Shown here: piece by piece, positions 12,541 through 23,462 of the stretch
Numbering within the stretch: position 1 is the first letter of the stretch
Layout of the letters: every line of letters begins with the position of its first letter
Origin: Aquatica leii
Lineage: Eukaryota; Arthropoda; Insecta; Coleoptera; Lampyridae
NCBI GenBank assembly: GCA_035610365.1
Contig: CM069432.1
Location: 235,318,104-235,382,103, forward strand
Direction: 5' to 3'
Length of the DNA stretch: 64,000 nucleotides
The notes under the pieces: generated by a model
Database searches by the model: none
Seen by the model: only the letters and a program-made list of their open reading frames with translations
What the model was told of the DNA's origin: nothing
Made by a program: the position numbers and the translations under genes

Positions 12541-12850
12541 AATATAATTAATTGTGTTAATTTAACATGCACGTACGGTCATAAACGACCTAATCCCCGA
12601 GATGTAATAGCGAAGGCTTCCACGGCCGGAATCTATACTAACATTAGAATGTCTTCCGGGTTTGGATTGGGTTTTCGATTGCTTGTTTGAGTTTTGCGAT
12701 TTATCTCACGCCCTGATGAAGCCCCTTACGAAAGTGGGCGAAACGTTGGCAGCTTCGAGATACAAATCAAAGAATTGAAAGTAGTAATACTCACAGTTAG
12801 GTTTTACCTCAGTCGGACATTAGCTAATCTCCGTACTGGATGTACCTAAA
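12540..12850 (+). repeat. Orphan Penelope-like element end with a hammerhead-like core
   Basis: A GC-richer island without coding sequence. At 12713-12744 it carries CTGATGA, then GCCC and GGGC able to pair, then GAAAC. This order matches the core of a hammerhead ribozyme except for one extra base after CTGATGA. TATCTC (12702-12707) and GAGATA (12757-12762) could pair outside the core. The same arrangement sits at 39146-39171 in the 3' region of a PLE, so I read this island as the remains of a PLE terminus. Confidence 0.45.
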
Positions 12851-13432
12851 AAGTAATATTAAACCCAATCTGAACGAGCATCTAATATTAACACAAATAA
12901 AAAAGGTTTCCTTTGCATCCATTTATTAAGAACGCAAGTGCGCAGCGTTTCCCTTCGACTTAACCAACTAAATTTCCCATGTTTGTCTTAATTTTTCGCA
13001 AAGAAGGATTGTCCTGGCTGTTTCCAACCCTTGACGTTGGATACGATAATGACGTTATCAATACTGCGACGTCATGGAATATTTCGAACAAGGCCACCTG
13101 TTAGTTATCTTCGGTGATAACGAAGAAAATTTGGTGGCTACCAAAATCCGCTACAAACAATTCTTAGAGTCAATTTAAACCCTCAATAAAGAAATTTGTA
13201 TACCACTCACCCCGTTTCAACCTTCCAAAAGTAATTGCATAATAAGATAGCAGCATGAAACAATCTAATGGTGAAGGTTAACCCGGGCGTAAAGTACTCA
13301 ACTCGTCGATGATCTAGTGCGAAATTAATTAATAATGCTGTCGAAAGTTTGACAGTCTTGGCGCAAGAGCAGAAAAACTCTCCTGACAAACTTCATACTA
13401 ACGAGAAATTTTCATACTCGCGAATTGAACTA

Positions 13433-14729
13433 CTAATTTCTTTTTTTAACGTTACAAGCTCCTATCCAGATCTTACCCGACTCTCTGAAACGTGACAAAG
13501 TATGCGGCAGCAGTATTATTTCTAATAAATTTAAAAGCACTTTTGATGGTACTCCTAGTTTGTTCGTTGCTATCTCTACATTCGTTAAAGTATTTTTTTT
13601 TAATTTCTCATAGTTGATGGCATTTACATTGAAAGGACAAAACTTACAGGTACGAAAACTATTAATAATAGTTTTAGTCTTAATGTGATTGTCCTTTAAA
13701 GTTTTTAAAAGCGAAGCAAAATGTTCTTTTCTTAACTTATTTTCAGTTCTACATTGGTGTACTCCATTCTTCCACCCGTTTTTAAGAGAATGAAATACTC
13801 CAACATCTGTAGGTTGCAGAATATGAGTAGAATTCGGATATAGGGAGTTTAACACAATTTTATTTTCGTAGCAAAACTCGTTCAAATTTAACGTTAGATG
13901 ACTGGCACGGTCATCTACAAAAAATATGACAAGAAGAGGGATGTTGTTTTCTAGAATCCATAGATACATGTTTGTAACAAACTCGTGGAATGGTTTTTCT
14001 GTCATCCATCCAGTTTCGCTTCTCCCTAATACCCATATTTCGGACATCAGACTGGAAATAATAGATGGAATTTGCTCATATTTCCACACGATTATGGTCG
14101 GTACAAGTTGTCCTGCTGCATTAGCTGTACCAACGTCGTGATGCATTCTTTTTTGCCATTTGTCACAAAATTGTGCACATTTTTTATTTCTCTTGCTCAT
14201 ACCAACAGTTTTTGCCGTTTTGGTGTTAAAAAAAAGCGGTCTGGCCTGCATTAAAAGTTCTTCTAGGATCTTAAGAAATGTACTCATAATTATTTTCTAT
14301 TACATGATGAAGAACCTCAGCAAACCAAGCTCTTATATTCTTTTCAGTCACTGATGATCTAGCGTTAGGTTGTGAGAGATCTAACGGGAAACTTCTAGGT
14401 GCCGTTTAAGAAAGCACTGATACCAGTTTTTTCCTGGCACTCTATTTTTGAAATTAGTGTGTCTATTTAAATTTTTACAAAGGAGATGTACTGAGTCAAT
14501 AAGTTGTATTTTAGTTGCAGGAAACCCCATATCAACCATATGAAACAGCCATGCAACAAATATGTTTTCTTCTTCCATACTTCCCTTATATTTGTACATT
14601 AGCGTTATTTTGGACACATCATAGGATTTATCAGCAGATTTAAAGGACATTCCATTTCTGATGGCATCGAGTGCATTATCGATATCTTTTTGTGAGTAAT
14701 TTCGATTTTTTTTCTTTTACCTTAGGCAT
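13433..14729 (-). pseudogene. Pogo/Tigger-like transposase
   Basis: The reading starts MPKVK at 14729. After a 1-base shift it gives NYSQKDIDNALDAIRNGMS, a pipsqueak-type HTH. The CENP-B-type HTH follows at 14560-14381, with EENIFVAWLFHMVDMGFPAT and GKNWYQCFLKRH. After a stop and shifts near 14395 and 14285 comes the DDE domain. The usual FNADE motif is FNAGQ here, so the first catalytic Asp is gone. The second is present in VIFFVDDRASH. LNSLYPNSTHILQPTDVGVF and SLKNGWK are typical of the family's third block. The protein ends with a short Lys-rich tail. The three breaks and the lost Asp mark a dead copy. A cluster of short repeats lies just upstream. Confidence 0.87.
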
Positions 14730-14777
14730 TCTAGAAAAAGAAACCAGTGATAAAAATCAACATTTGATGCATTTGAT

Positions 14778-14876
14778 GAGGTGTCAATCACAGAAATTGC
14801 AATTTTACTAGTCTTTGACACGGGGTGTCAAAGAGTAGGTCGATTTTCTATTCGCCGTCCTAGTCATTGACACCCC
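14778..14876. repeat. Cluster of GGTGTCAA-type repeats upstream of the pogo-like gene
   Basis: GAGGTGTCAAT, then a perfect palindrome of two 10-base arms (TCTTTGACAC and GTGTCAAAGA, 14812-14834, 3-base spacer), then CATTGACACCCC, all within 100 bases of the transposase start. A further inverted partner, TGTCAATGACTGG, is near 15204. Clustered subterminal repeats of this sort are often transposase-binding sites; that role is inferred from position only. Confidence 0.55.
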
Positions 14877-14879
14877 AAT

Positions 14880-17636
14880 TTATAACCTTTAAAACTGAAA
14901 GTTTTTATTTCAAATGTAAACGCACATATACCATTAATCGCCAGCAAGCATTACTATTGAACAAATGAAAATAAACAAAATAACATAATATCCAGTACTT
15001 CCTAAGTCTTGTACTCACATTTAAGAAACATTTACCCCACAACAATAAAAAAAGTGAAGATCAAGTGACAGGGTGGTAGGGCTGGATATATGAAATACGT
15101 TTTACTGTAATGGAAACTAACAAGAAATATGGGCGGGATATACAAAAGACGAAAACATGCTTAATATACTGGAAATTTACTTGAAGTGTCAACTACTGGA
15201 TCAATGTCAATGACTGGTGACTTTACCTTATTGAGTTTAGTACTAACTTGTGTACTATAGATAAAAGTTTATCATTTATTTAACTAATACCAAACTAACT
15301 TTAAGTACTATTTCTACTTTCTAAAAATTTATAGTCAATACCAAAAAAGAAATATTAATTCATTTTGTTTCAAACTAACATTTTTTTTTATTCTAAAAGA
15401 TAACATTTTTCTTTAAATAAAAAAAATAGATATACCTTTTTATGCTCATTTTTTTACATACACATGTATGTATGTATATAAATATGAAAATACAAATAAG
15501 TATAAATATTTGGCAATTTGTTTACTAAAGTCTGCAAATTTGTTGTTTTCTATTCGTCGTATTGTACTTTTGAATGTTTGATAATTTAGAAACAATGAAT
15601 CGATTTTTACATATGACGGACGGATGTTTAATAACGAAAACGGTAGTTAAGAAAACTGTAAATACAAAAATTGCATTTTTAAAGTTAATATTAATATAAT
15701 TAGTAATTCATCTCTATTGATATAAGCCGAAGAATCTGAGGAATGTAATTTTGCATTCCGTAATTTCAAGCATATGTATGAAACATAATATTAACGAAGT
15801 GCTCTTGTAAATAATAGTAAACATCTATCATATTTGCTGTAAGCATTAGGCAACACATAATACGATAAGCAATAACTACAAGAAAAGAAAACTGCTGGCC
15901 TGCATTATTAAACTAAGGTCAATATTCGTCTTACTTTGGACCCATTATGGAATCACTTTCGTGAAGCAGACGGAATGCGGATTATTTTCACTCTCTCTTA
16001 ACGTGGGCACAGCATAATATAAAAAATGATGATCCAGTTAAACAAGTTAAAAATCAAGTAACCTTTTTTGTGTAATAGTCAGCAATAAAAAGAAATTATT
16101 TTTATTATTAAGCACTGAGGCAATTAGTCTAAGTGACTACGAAAACTGTTTGATTTTTCTTCTTGCTTCAAATTACGCTCTATTAAGCACGCACAATTAC
16201 TACGGATATTACATATTAGTCAATATTCTATAATAGCACGTTTATCGTATCATTAATCTTGTTTAACTGACTTTATTTCACGTTTAATTTTGTACCTATT
16301 GGATTATGCTATATAAATATATAATTACAATACCTCAGTATCTGGTGTAAATTGAAATGTTTGTTACTAATTAAGTCATCAGAAATGCATTATTTCTTGC
16401 CATAGAACGACTTATAATGCATTTTCAAATACTTAAGATGTCTGATATTAGAAATAAGTAGGCGTTTGTTAGCAATAACAGGACAAAAATATCGAAATGG
16501 AACTGTATCAAGCTCAATTATTTTTAGACATTTTTTCCAAATGATGTGTACTTTGTTCATAATTATCAATTTAGTGTTGTTCAAGAATAAATGACTTTTA
16601 GCATTAGCTCTGAAAATATTCAGTTACGTCTTTATGAATTCAATTCTAACATGGTCATTGTATTTGGATTATCTGTGACGTCTATTCAATATTTTCTAAA
16701 ACCTAATACAAAACTGATGCAAAACAAGGATAATTTTACAAAGTATTTAACATAGACAGTTTCGGTGATAGAACTTTTATAAGGATGAAGGACAACAATT
16801 ATAAACTTCATATAAAACAGAATTAATTATATGACATAGTTGTGTTTATTTAAACAATTGTAGACTTCTTAAAAAAATACAATTATATTAATTATTGTGG
16901 TCTGTAGTGGTCATACACTTTAAGGCTTTCTAATTTCGATAAAAAATTAAGTTGGTTGTTGAAGTCGCATACTAATAATCTTTTGTTTATTATCTGTATG
17001 ATTATAACTTTTTCTCACATAAATAACTGTGAAACAGAAACGTTGTAATTGCCACAATACATAAAAGATAATTCAGATTAGATGTGCTAATGATATAGAA
17101 TGCAGTCCAACAATGAAAGCTGTTTTTTATCACTTTTTTTAAATTTGTAATAGTTCTGATTTTCTTTTTAAACATTTTTGTATTGCGTAACACTTTCTCA
17201 TTATAAAACTTGTTTTTTAATTTTTGTAGAATACTGTATAGTTTGTTTTTACAGTTGTTTTTATTTATATAATGAAATGAGTATTTATTGCTTTACGTTG
17301 TTACTATAATGTTATCCGATATTTAACTTTTTTTATTGCCAATTGTTAGCTTTTAATACGTTTTTAATTGTTCTTGTACTGCAAGTTGTTTTTTATTTAT
17401 TTTTATTTTCAATTATTTTTTTTTTTTTAAATTTTGTGTTATGATTTCAGTCAAATGTAATCTTTAAAGTAAACTAAGTTAAATTTAATATTAAAAGCAA
17501 ATACTGTGCCCTTAAAACAGCCATCTTTCCTTGTTTCTTAATGACAATTTTCCTTGTTTACGCTGAACGTCAAATTTTGGTTATGCAAAAAAATAATGTA
17601 AAAATGTAAGCAAACATCTAATAGTAATGAGACAAA
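14880..17636. other. AT-rich stretch without recognisable genes
   Basis: Contains probable pogo-like subterminal sequence to about 15250, then AT-rich DNA with many homopolymer runs. Reading frames at 16390-16584 and 17002-17193 on the minus strand look compositional and match nothing I know. Confidence 0.45.
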
Positions 17637-17730
17637 AAATAGTATATTACAAGCGAGGTGAAAAAGTTTTCATTACTGCCGAGAGCAATAATGCTTGAGG
17701 TAGTATGAACCGAGGTAGGTATACTATTTT
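17637..17730. repeat. 94-bp MITE-like inverted repeat
   Basis: AAAATAGTAT at the left and ATACTATTTT at the right are perfect inverted copies. The interior holds GCGAGGTG and CCGAGGTAG near the two ends. It may be a very short non-autonomous DNA element. The arms are short and A/T-only, so chance cannot be excluded. Confidence 0.4.
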
Positions 17731-18228
17731 ATTCACAACCATTTGTTAAATTGTTAAATTTAACACTAGTTACATTTTTCAACGTAATTTAAAGTGAATT
17801 AAATACAGTTTCACAGAAAATTATAATAAGACAAAGTTTTAAGAGATATGTCGTTTCATCCACCGCCTGCCAGTAAGGAAATTGTTGTTTAATAAAAGCA
17901 ATTTTCAATAAATTAAGAATATTCTTTTGTTTTCACTGATTTTTGAATCTGTATTTGTAGTCTTCATTTTATATTATTTTTTACTTTGACAAGCACCGTA
18001 TATCTCAATCATCACAGCAACTTGAAATTTCAATATACGGTAATAGATTGATACATTTCAGAGAGAAATCTAGATGACATATTGCTTTATAAAATAATAA
18101 ATTTCATTTTTTAATACACAAATTTTGTTGTATAGGTTTAAAACTGATAAAATTACCTGTGAGTAGGAAGCAAAATCTGTTACTAACTAACCGATAAGAG
18201 TCTATAGTGACGATAAGAAATAATATAA

Positions 18229-18802
18229 AGTCGTCGCAATTTAACTTTCGATGCACGTCATTAATCACGTAAAATTCATACCACCCTATTTATAGTAAAA
18301 ATTAAATAAACACCGAATTGTCTTATAGAATTTTTTTGTCAAGTTGTTGGTGTGCTGACTACAGTTGCAGCGTTGTTGGCATATGTCAAAATTAATTTCT
18401 GTTTTTTACGTCAAAGTGCTCATTGTTTTTTATAATTATTTTTGATACATAACTGTACTATTTTCAGCTTGAACGAGATAATGGTGGTCCATTGATATCA
18501 GTAAATGCTGTGCGAGAGGTACTCTTTTACATAATATTTAAATTGTGGTAATACATACATATATTCTACAGTTATTTCTGTATCTACAGCGGTTGTTAAC
18601 AACGAGGTTCTTAGATCTCCTCAAAACGTAAGCGTAGTACATCTGTTCCGAATGTAGAAACTTTTAATGATTGATTAACGTAATTCGCAATGTAATATTC
18701 AGAATGTACGAAAACAGTAAGTTTACATGATAATACCAACAGGGTTGAATAACTACGTCACTGGCATTAATGACGTGCATCGAAAGTTAAATTGCGAGGA
18801 CT
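18229..18802. mobile_element. MITE-like element with 31-bp perfect inverted repeats
   Basis: The arms at 18235-18265 and 18766-18796 are perfect inverted copies for 31 bases, including TTTCGATGCACGTCATTAAT. Six more outer bases match 5 of 6. The 500-base interior has no reading frame and no similarity that I can see to the DD82E element 170 bases downstream. Long perfect arms and a non-coding interior fit a MITE or a relatively young non-autonomous DNA transposon. A clear target duplication is not visible; TA-rich sequence flanks both sides. Confidence 0.7.
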
Positions 18803-18972
18803 ATACTCAAGTTACAATATAAACGAGTGCACGTCAGAATTAAAACGGTGACATATGATGACGTCACAATTTTATTATGTGTCGAGTCCTATTGAAACGT
18901 GAAATACATACGACGTTATTGTTTTATAGCGTCATAGTAGACGGTTTTGTAAATAAACAATTCTATTATGCA

Positions 18973-20895
18973 TACAGCCCGCGCGCCTAAAGAATGTCTG
19001 AAGGTTGGATGCGCATTCATTCAACTCCAAGTCACTTAAGCGCGGCATGTTTTGGCGTCGCCACCAAAAGCGCGTTCCGTTTATTATCATGTATTACACT
19101 AATCAATTATTTATTTCTGTTATTAATTTAGATACGTACTTGTTAATTTAACTTTATTACAATTATTGCAACAAACCGACTGTGAACCATTTTGTGTTCT
19201 ATGGGAATTTTATTTTCAAAATTTTAAAGCTCATAATACTCAAATGTATTAAACAAATATGCATAAACAACAAATACTTTCGCAATAGTAAAATAAATAA
19301 GTAGTTTTGTGGCGCATGTAATGCTAATGGCACTTAGTTCGCTTTTTGTACAAGAGTTTAAAAGCGAGTGTAGAAATATGAGTTCTACATTGGGAAAAAG
19401 TGGCCTAGTAATAAGTGGTCAAACGCGTGAGGTGATATATAATGTGTACAGTTATTTGAAAAACTTACACCCCACATGTACCTTGAAACAATTAAAAGAA
19501 ACCGTGTCTGAAGCAACAAAAGTATCTGTTAGATCAGTGGCAAATATTATTGAATAGGGCGAAGGTCCAACAGAAGAGAGAAAACCAAGATTTTCAACTC
19601 CAGGCAAGAAACACCCACGTCCGTCTTCTGTGACCTACTTGGAAAATTTCGGAAAGAGTTTTTTTCGCAATATAGTATATAATTTTCACAAGACCGAGGG
19701 TGCACGGGTGAGAATTCCTGCTCTACGCGAGAAACTCCACAATGACTTAGGTTGGCATGGTGGTGCTACATCTTTACGTGTTATATTAAAAGACTTGGGA
19801 TTTAAATGGCATCGAACTGAGAATAATAGAAAACTTTTAATAGAAAAGAACGAGATAAGGGCTCTAAGAATTAATTACTTACAAAAAATTCAGTTCTACC
19901 GAGAATTAAATCGTCCAATTATCTACAAGGTCGAAACATATGTTCATAGTGGACACACACAATCAACATCGTGGAGTGATGGCACAACTAACGGACTGCT
20001 GTCAACAATTTCCAAAGCACCAAGAATGATTGTCGTACATGCAGGAGGTAAAATGGGTTTTTTACCAGGTTGTAATCTGATACTTAAATCAGAAACTAGC
20101 AGCAGAGACTATTACGACGAGATGAATGGTAGCAACTACGAAAAATGGTTACGTGAGAAACTTTTACCAAACTTGCCACCACAATCGGTTTTGGTTATTG
20201 ATAATGCGCCGTACCATAATGATCAGGTAGATCGTGCTCCAACAAGTAATTCGAAAAAGGCAGATATGGTGAAGTGGATAATAAAGAAAAAGATACCGTT
20301 CACTGCTTTGATGTACAGACCACAACTTTATGAAATAATTAAGCTACACAAAAAGGAACATATAACGTACAAGTTTGATTCTATATTAAGTAATGAAGGA
20401 CATACGGTGCTGCGACTACCTCCCTATCACCCGGACTTAAACCCGATTGAGTTGATTTGGGCTCAAGTAAAAAATAATGTTGCAAAAAGAAATATCACCC
20501 TTAACTTCAACCACGTTAGAGGATTGTTGGAAGAAGAATTAGCGGCTGTTACTCAAGAAAACTGGCAAAAGTGCTGTAAGAAGGTAATCGACCAGGAAGA
20601 AAAATATTTAGAGAACCAAATACTGATTGACGTACAAGTCGAAAAAATAGTGATAAATTTGAAAAACGATTCAGAAACTGAAAGTGGCTGGTCTAGTGAT
20701 AAATAAGTGTGTGACTTATTAGTTAGTAGTATTTAATATTATTACAGTAGGTAATTGTGGTTTGATGACGAATGCTTGAAAACGCGACACCGACGCCACT
20801 GGTAATGCTTTCAGTCGCTATTGCGTTAACGAGTGCGGCGGAATGCACGAACATCCATGCGCAACACGAGGCATTCTTTGGGCGCGCGGGCTGTA
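18973..20895 (+). mobile_element. Complete IS630/Tc1/mariner-type transposon with a DD82E transposase
   Basis: The element runs from CAGCCCGCGCGCC at 18975 to GGCGCGCGGGCTG at 20893, 1,919 bp, flanked by TA on both sides (18973-18974 and 20894-20895). The terminal 22 bases match as inverted repeats at 21 of 22 positions. GC-rich subterminal regions surround one transposase gene (19309-20706). TA duplication, short inverted repeats and a DDE_3-type transposase place it in the IS630-Tc1-mariner group. The spacing between the second and third catalytic residues, 82, is the hallmark of the DD82E group described as Sailor. Confidence 0.88.
19309..20706 (+). pseudogene. DD82E (Sailor-type) transposase with one internal stop
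   Basis: One frame of 465 codons plus stop is open except for a TAG at 19555-19557. The N-terminal part has an HTH-like region around REVIYNVYSYLKNLHPTC. The catalytic domain reads IIYKVETYVHSGHT near 19920: the family's first Asp (YxDET) is Val here, explicable by one base change. The second Asp is intact in VLVIDNAPYH and the Glu in PPYHPDLNPIELIW; I count 82 residues between them. The tail is acidic and ends ESGWSSDK. The start could be the ATG at 19321 or 19378 rather than the GTG at 19309. It is nearly intact, so death by the stop or the V substitution was probably late. Confidence 0.88.
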
Positions 20896-21790
20896 TTAAC
20901 AGGACGGAAGTAGTTCATTGTTGTACGTGTTTCTAGTGGTTTCAAGCCGAGTTGTTTAGCTTCGTTTTACTTTGATTTAGCAGTTGTTTTAAGAACTTAC
21001 AATTCTCACGTTTTATTAACAACTTAATTAACATCGATTCTTCTTCAAAAGAAGTTGAAGTACGTTGAAAAATTATCCACAGCCAATGTCGAAAAATAGT
21101 TGCTAACGTATTGAGGTTTACAATTGCGTTGACAAATTTTAATTTCGTAAAGTACCTACAGACGTATAAGTAAAGAAACCAACTCAATGAAACGTGGCCA
21201 AACTGCCACTTTTTTATCGCCTTGCAAGAAACGCCCAAAACGTTGTACTTAAAAAGATATTTTACCTGCCGAAAAACGAATTATCTACAATATATACAAT
21301 TCTTATTTAACCGAAAAAAAAACGACCAACTTTAAAAGATAAAGGAAATGCGCTCAATTTTAGATAAGGTTCTAATTTCGGATAGCAAGGTATTTCTGAT
21401 ATGTTACTGCATCAAAAAACGGAAAATTTTCCTTTACATTGGTAACTAGTACAGCAACCTATATATCTGTTAATATTTTATATTTCCACACTTCTGTGTA
21501 AGATACCATCGCAGAAGTCATAAAGCGTGTAAACGAATTTTTATTTGTTTTGCGTTTTGACTTGTGTTTTGGTGACCTGGGTAAGTTAAAACGTTACTTG
21601 ATATGATTGACTAATCAGAATTAACCGACTACTAAAATAGCAACTAACCTAAAAAGTGCAAAGTTGGCTATTCTCGGACAGTATGGGATTCCGTTTTTTC
21701 TCACGTTTATTATACTAAGCACATAAGCAGTTGTAGAAAATCATTTGTTGCAGAGCAAACGTACCACGAGTCACACAAATAATAAGAAAT
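20896..21790. other. Unassigned region with a weak transposase-like trace
   Basis: Near 21265-21330 the plus strand reads LPAEKRIIYNIYNSYLTEKK, which resembles the IYNVYSYLKN part of the neighbouring DD82E transposase. It may be an old relative. The rest shows only stops and shifts, and no terminal repeats were found. Confidence 0.3.
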
Positions 21791-22385
21791 AGGATCCCAA
21801 TCAAATGATATTAGCTTGTAATGTGGTCCAAAACAAAGAAATGGGGTATCTTAAAGCATTTAGTGTCTCTAAATCAACTTTGGAAAATTACAAACCAATA
21901 AAACAGCTGAACAACTGGTTGCAGTTTTGATAGGAAGGAGGCCCATAAATTTCTTTTGAATTAAAAGAAATTTTAGTCCCGTACTGTTTGGAAATGGACA
22001 GAAGTAGGCGTTGGCGATATGAAGATATTGGCATACCAATTACCTATAAGAAATTGTTTGCTTTATTTTTTTGCATGAGACAGAAGTTGCTGGTAAAAAA
22101 TGGTCGAGATGGTGTTTTAAACGCCATCCAAATTTATGTATTAGGAAACCGTAAGGTATCTCAAGAATTTACTCGTTAAAACGTAAATAAATTTTTCAAT
22201 TTGCTTGAACCAAAAATGCAAAAAGTTAATTATAATCCTACAAGAATTTACAACGTAAATGCAACTGACGCGAGCGTGACAACTGTGCAATCCAACAATG
22301 TTCGTGTTATAACTCTGAAAGGAAAGAAGTTGGGGCGGTTACCGCTGCTGAGAGATGGTTACTATGATTATAAGCGACTTTCGGC
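21790..22385 (+). pseudogene. Pogo-like transposase N-terminal and first catalytic region
   Basis: The plus strand reads VVQNKEMGYLKAFSVSKSTL near 21825, the psq-type HTH of a pogo-like transposase. After shifts and stops comes SFELKEILVPYCLEMDR and a CENP-B-type region to about 22180. YNPTRIYNVNATDASVTTVQ near 22232 matches the family block IYNVDETG, but the catalytic Asp reads Asn. ITLKGKKLGRLPLLRDG follows, and the match stops at the border with the PLE remnant. It is a different, more decayed copy than the one at 13433-14729. Confidence 0.75.
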
Positions 22386-23462
22386 TTAGACCGCGTCGTA
22401 GTGAAACACCCAGACTTAGGTTTGGTCATAGTCTCTTCTTGAGAGCCAAAACAAGAAGTAGAACTTGGCCTTTGCCGTATTGTCTGTCGTTCGTGAACCT
22501 AAACAAACTGACGTTTCGCAAGACATTGCAGCTTGCATCTTCAGAGTGGTAAATGTCACTGAAAGAAAAAGTGTAAATGACGATATTTATACCAATAGCG
22601 ATTAGCGTGATTAACGAACCTTATCTTTTCGTTACCGCTTGACTGACTTCGTTATTACTCGGAGTAAGTGTTTGTGTCCTTTCCAAGAAGGTCGATCTTT
22701 GTCTTATATATATAATACTGGTAGCCAAGATTTGCTGAGTCTTAAACCGTCTTCTCGGTTCATATTACATGGATGTTTTTCTATTTCCACAGCTTCGCGG
22801 ATTAGTCTGGGAAAGTAGAAAGGAGTTTTAGCCAACACTTTAGTTTGGTCAAAGTTCAGCGTGTGTCCCTGGTTCCACACGTGTTCTGCCATTGCTGATT
22901 TAGTAACTCTGCGGTGTTTGCAATCAGCCAGATGTTCTTTAACTCTAACTTCAATAAAGCGTCCCGTCTGTCCTATATAATTTGATCCACAGAAACAAGG
23001 AATTTTGTAAACTCAGGTATGTTTTAGAGCCCCTTGTTTGTCTTTAGCAGATGTAAACCAGGTGTTCAGGGTATCCTTAGTCGTAAAGACAGTTTTAATA
23101 TTATGTTTCTTTAGCACCCTGCTTATTTTGTCTGTCGAACCCATACAGTATGGTAAATAAGCGGTGCTAGTAGGAGGTGATAAGTCTTTTTTGACTTTTG
23201 GATTTATTGCTCTTTTCCATGCGTTTTAGATCTCTTTAAACCCGTATCCATTTTGTTGTAGGGACTCCAACAGTGTTTCCTTTTCCTTTTGTAGATCTGA
23301 CACACGTATAGTTTTTCTGGGTAAAGTATGCAAAACAGTAGTCTCCTGTACTGGATGGTGGTGAGATTCGGCGTTTAAGTATCTATTAGTGTGCGTTTTC
23401 TTTCTATAATAGAAATTAAAAATAGAAGTGTTGTTGTTTTTATATTGAATAAAACATAACAT
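22385..23462 (-). pseudogene. Penelope-like element family B: RT C-terminus and GIY-YIG endonuclease
   Basis: On the minus strand the reading begins inside the RT C-terminal region with RKKTHTNRYLNAESHHHPVQ, the same block as YRKPTHTDRYFNAESHHHPA in the element at 58370-60620. It runs through LQQNGYGFKEI and, after a stop, KDLSPPTSTAYLPYCMGSTD. The GIY-YIG domain follows at about 22990-22700: IPCFCGSNYIGQTGRFIEVR, AEHVWNQGHTLNFDQTKVLA and FYFPRLIREAVEIEKH, nearly undamaged. The 3' region contains CTGAAGATGC...CTTGCGAAAC at 22544-22513, a variant of the PLE terminal motif. The 5' part of the element is missing. Confidence 0.87.
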
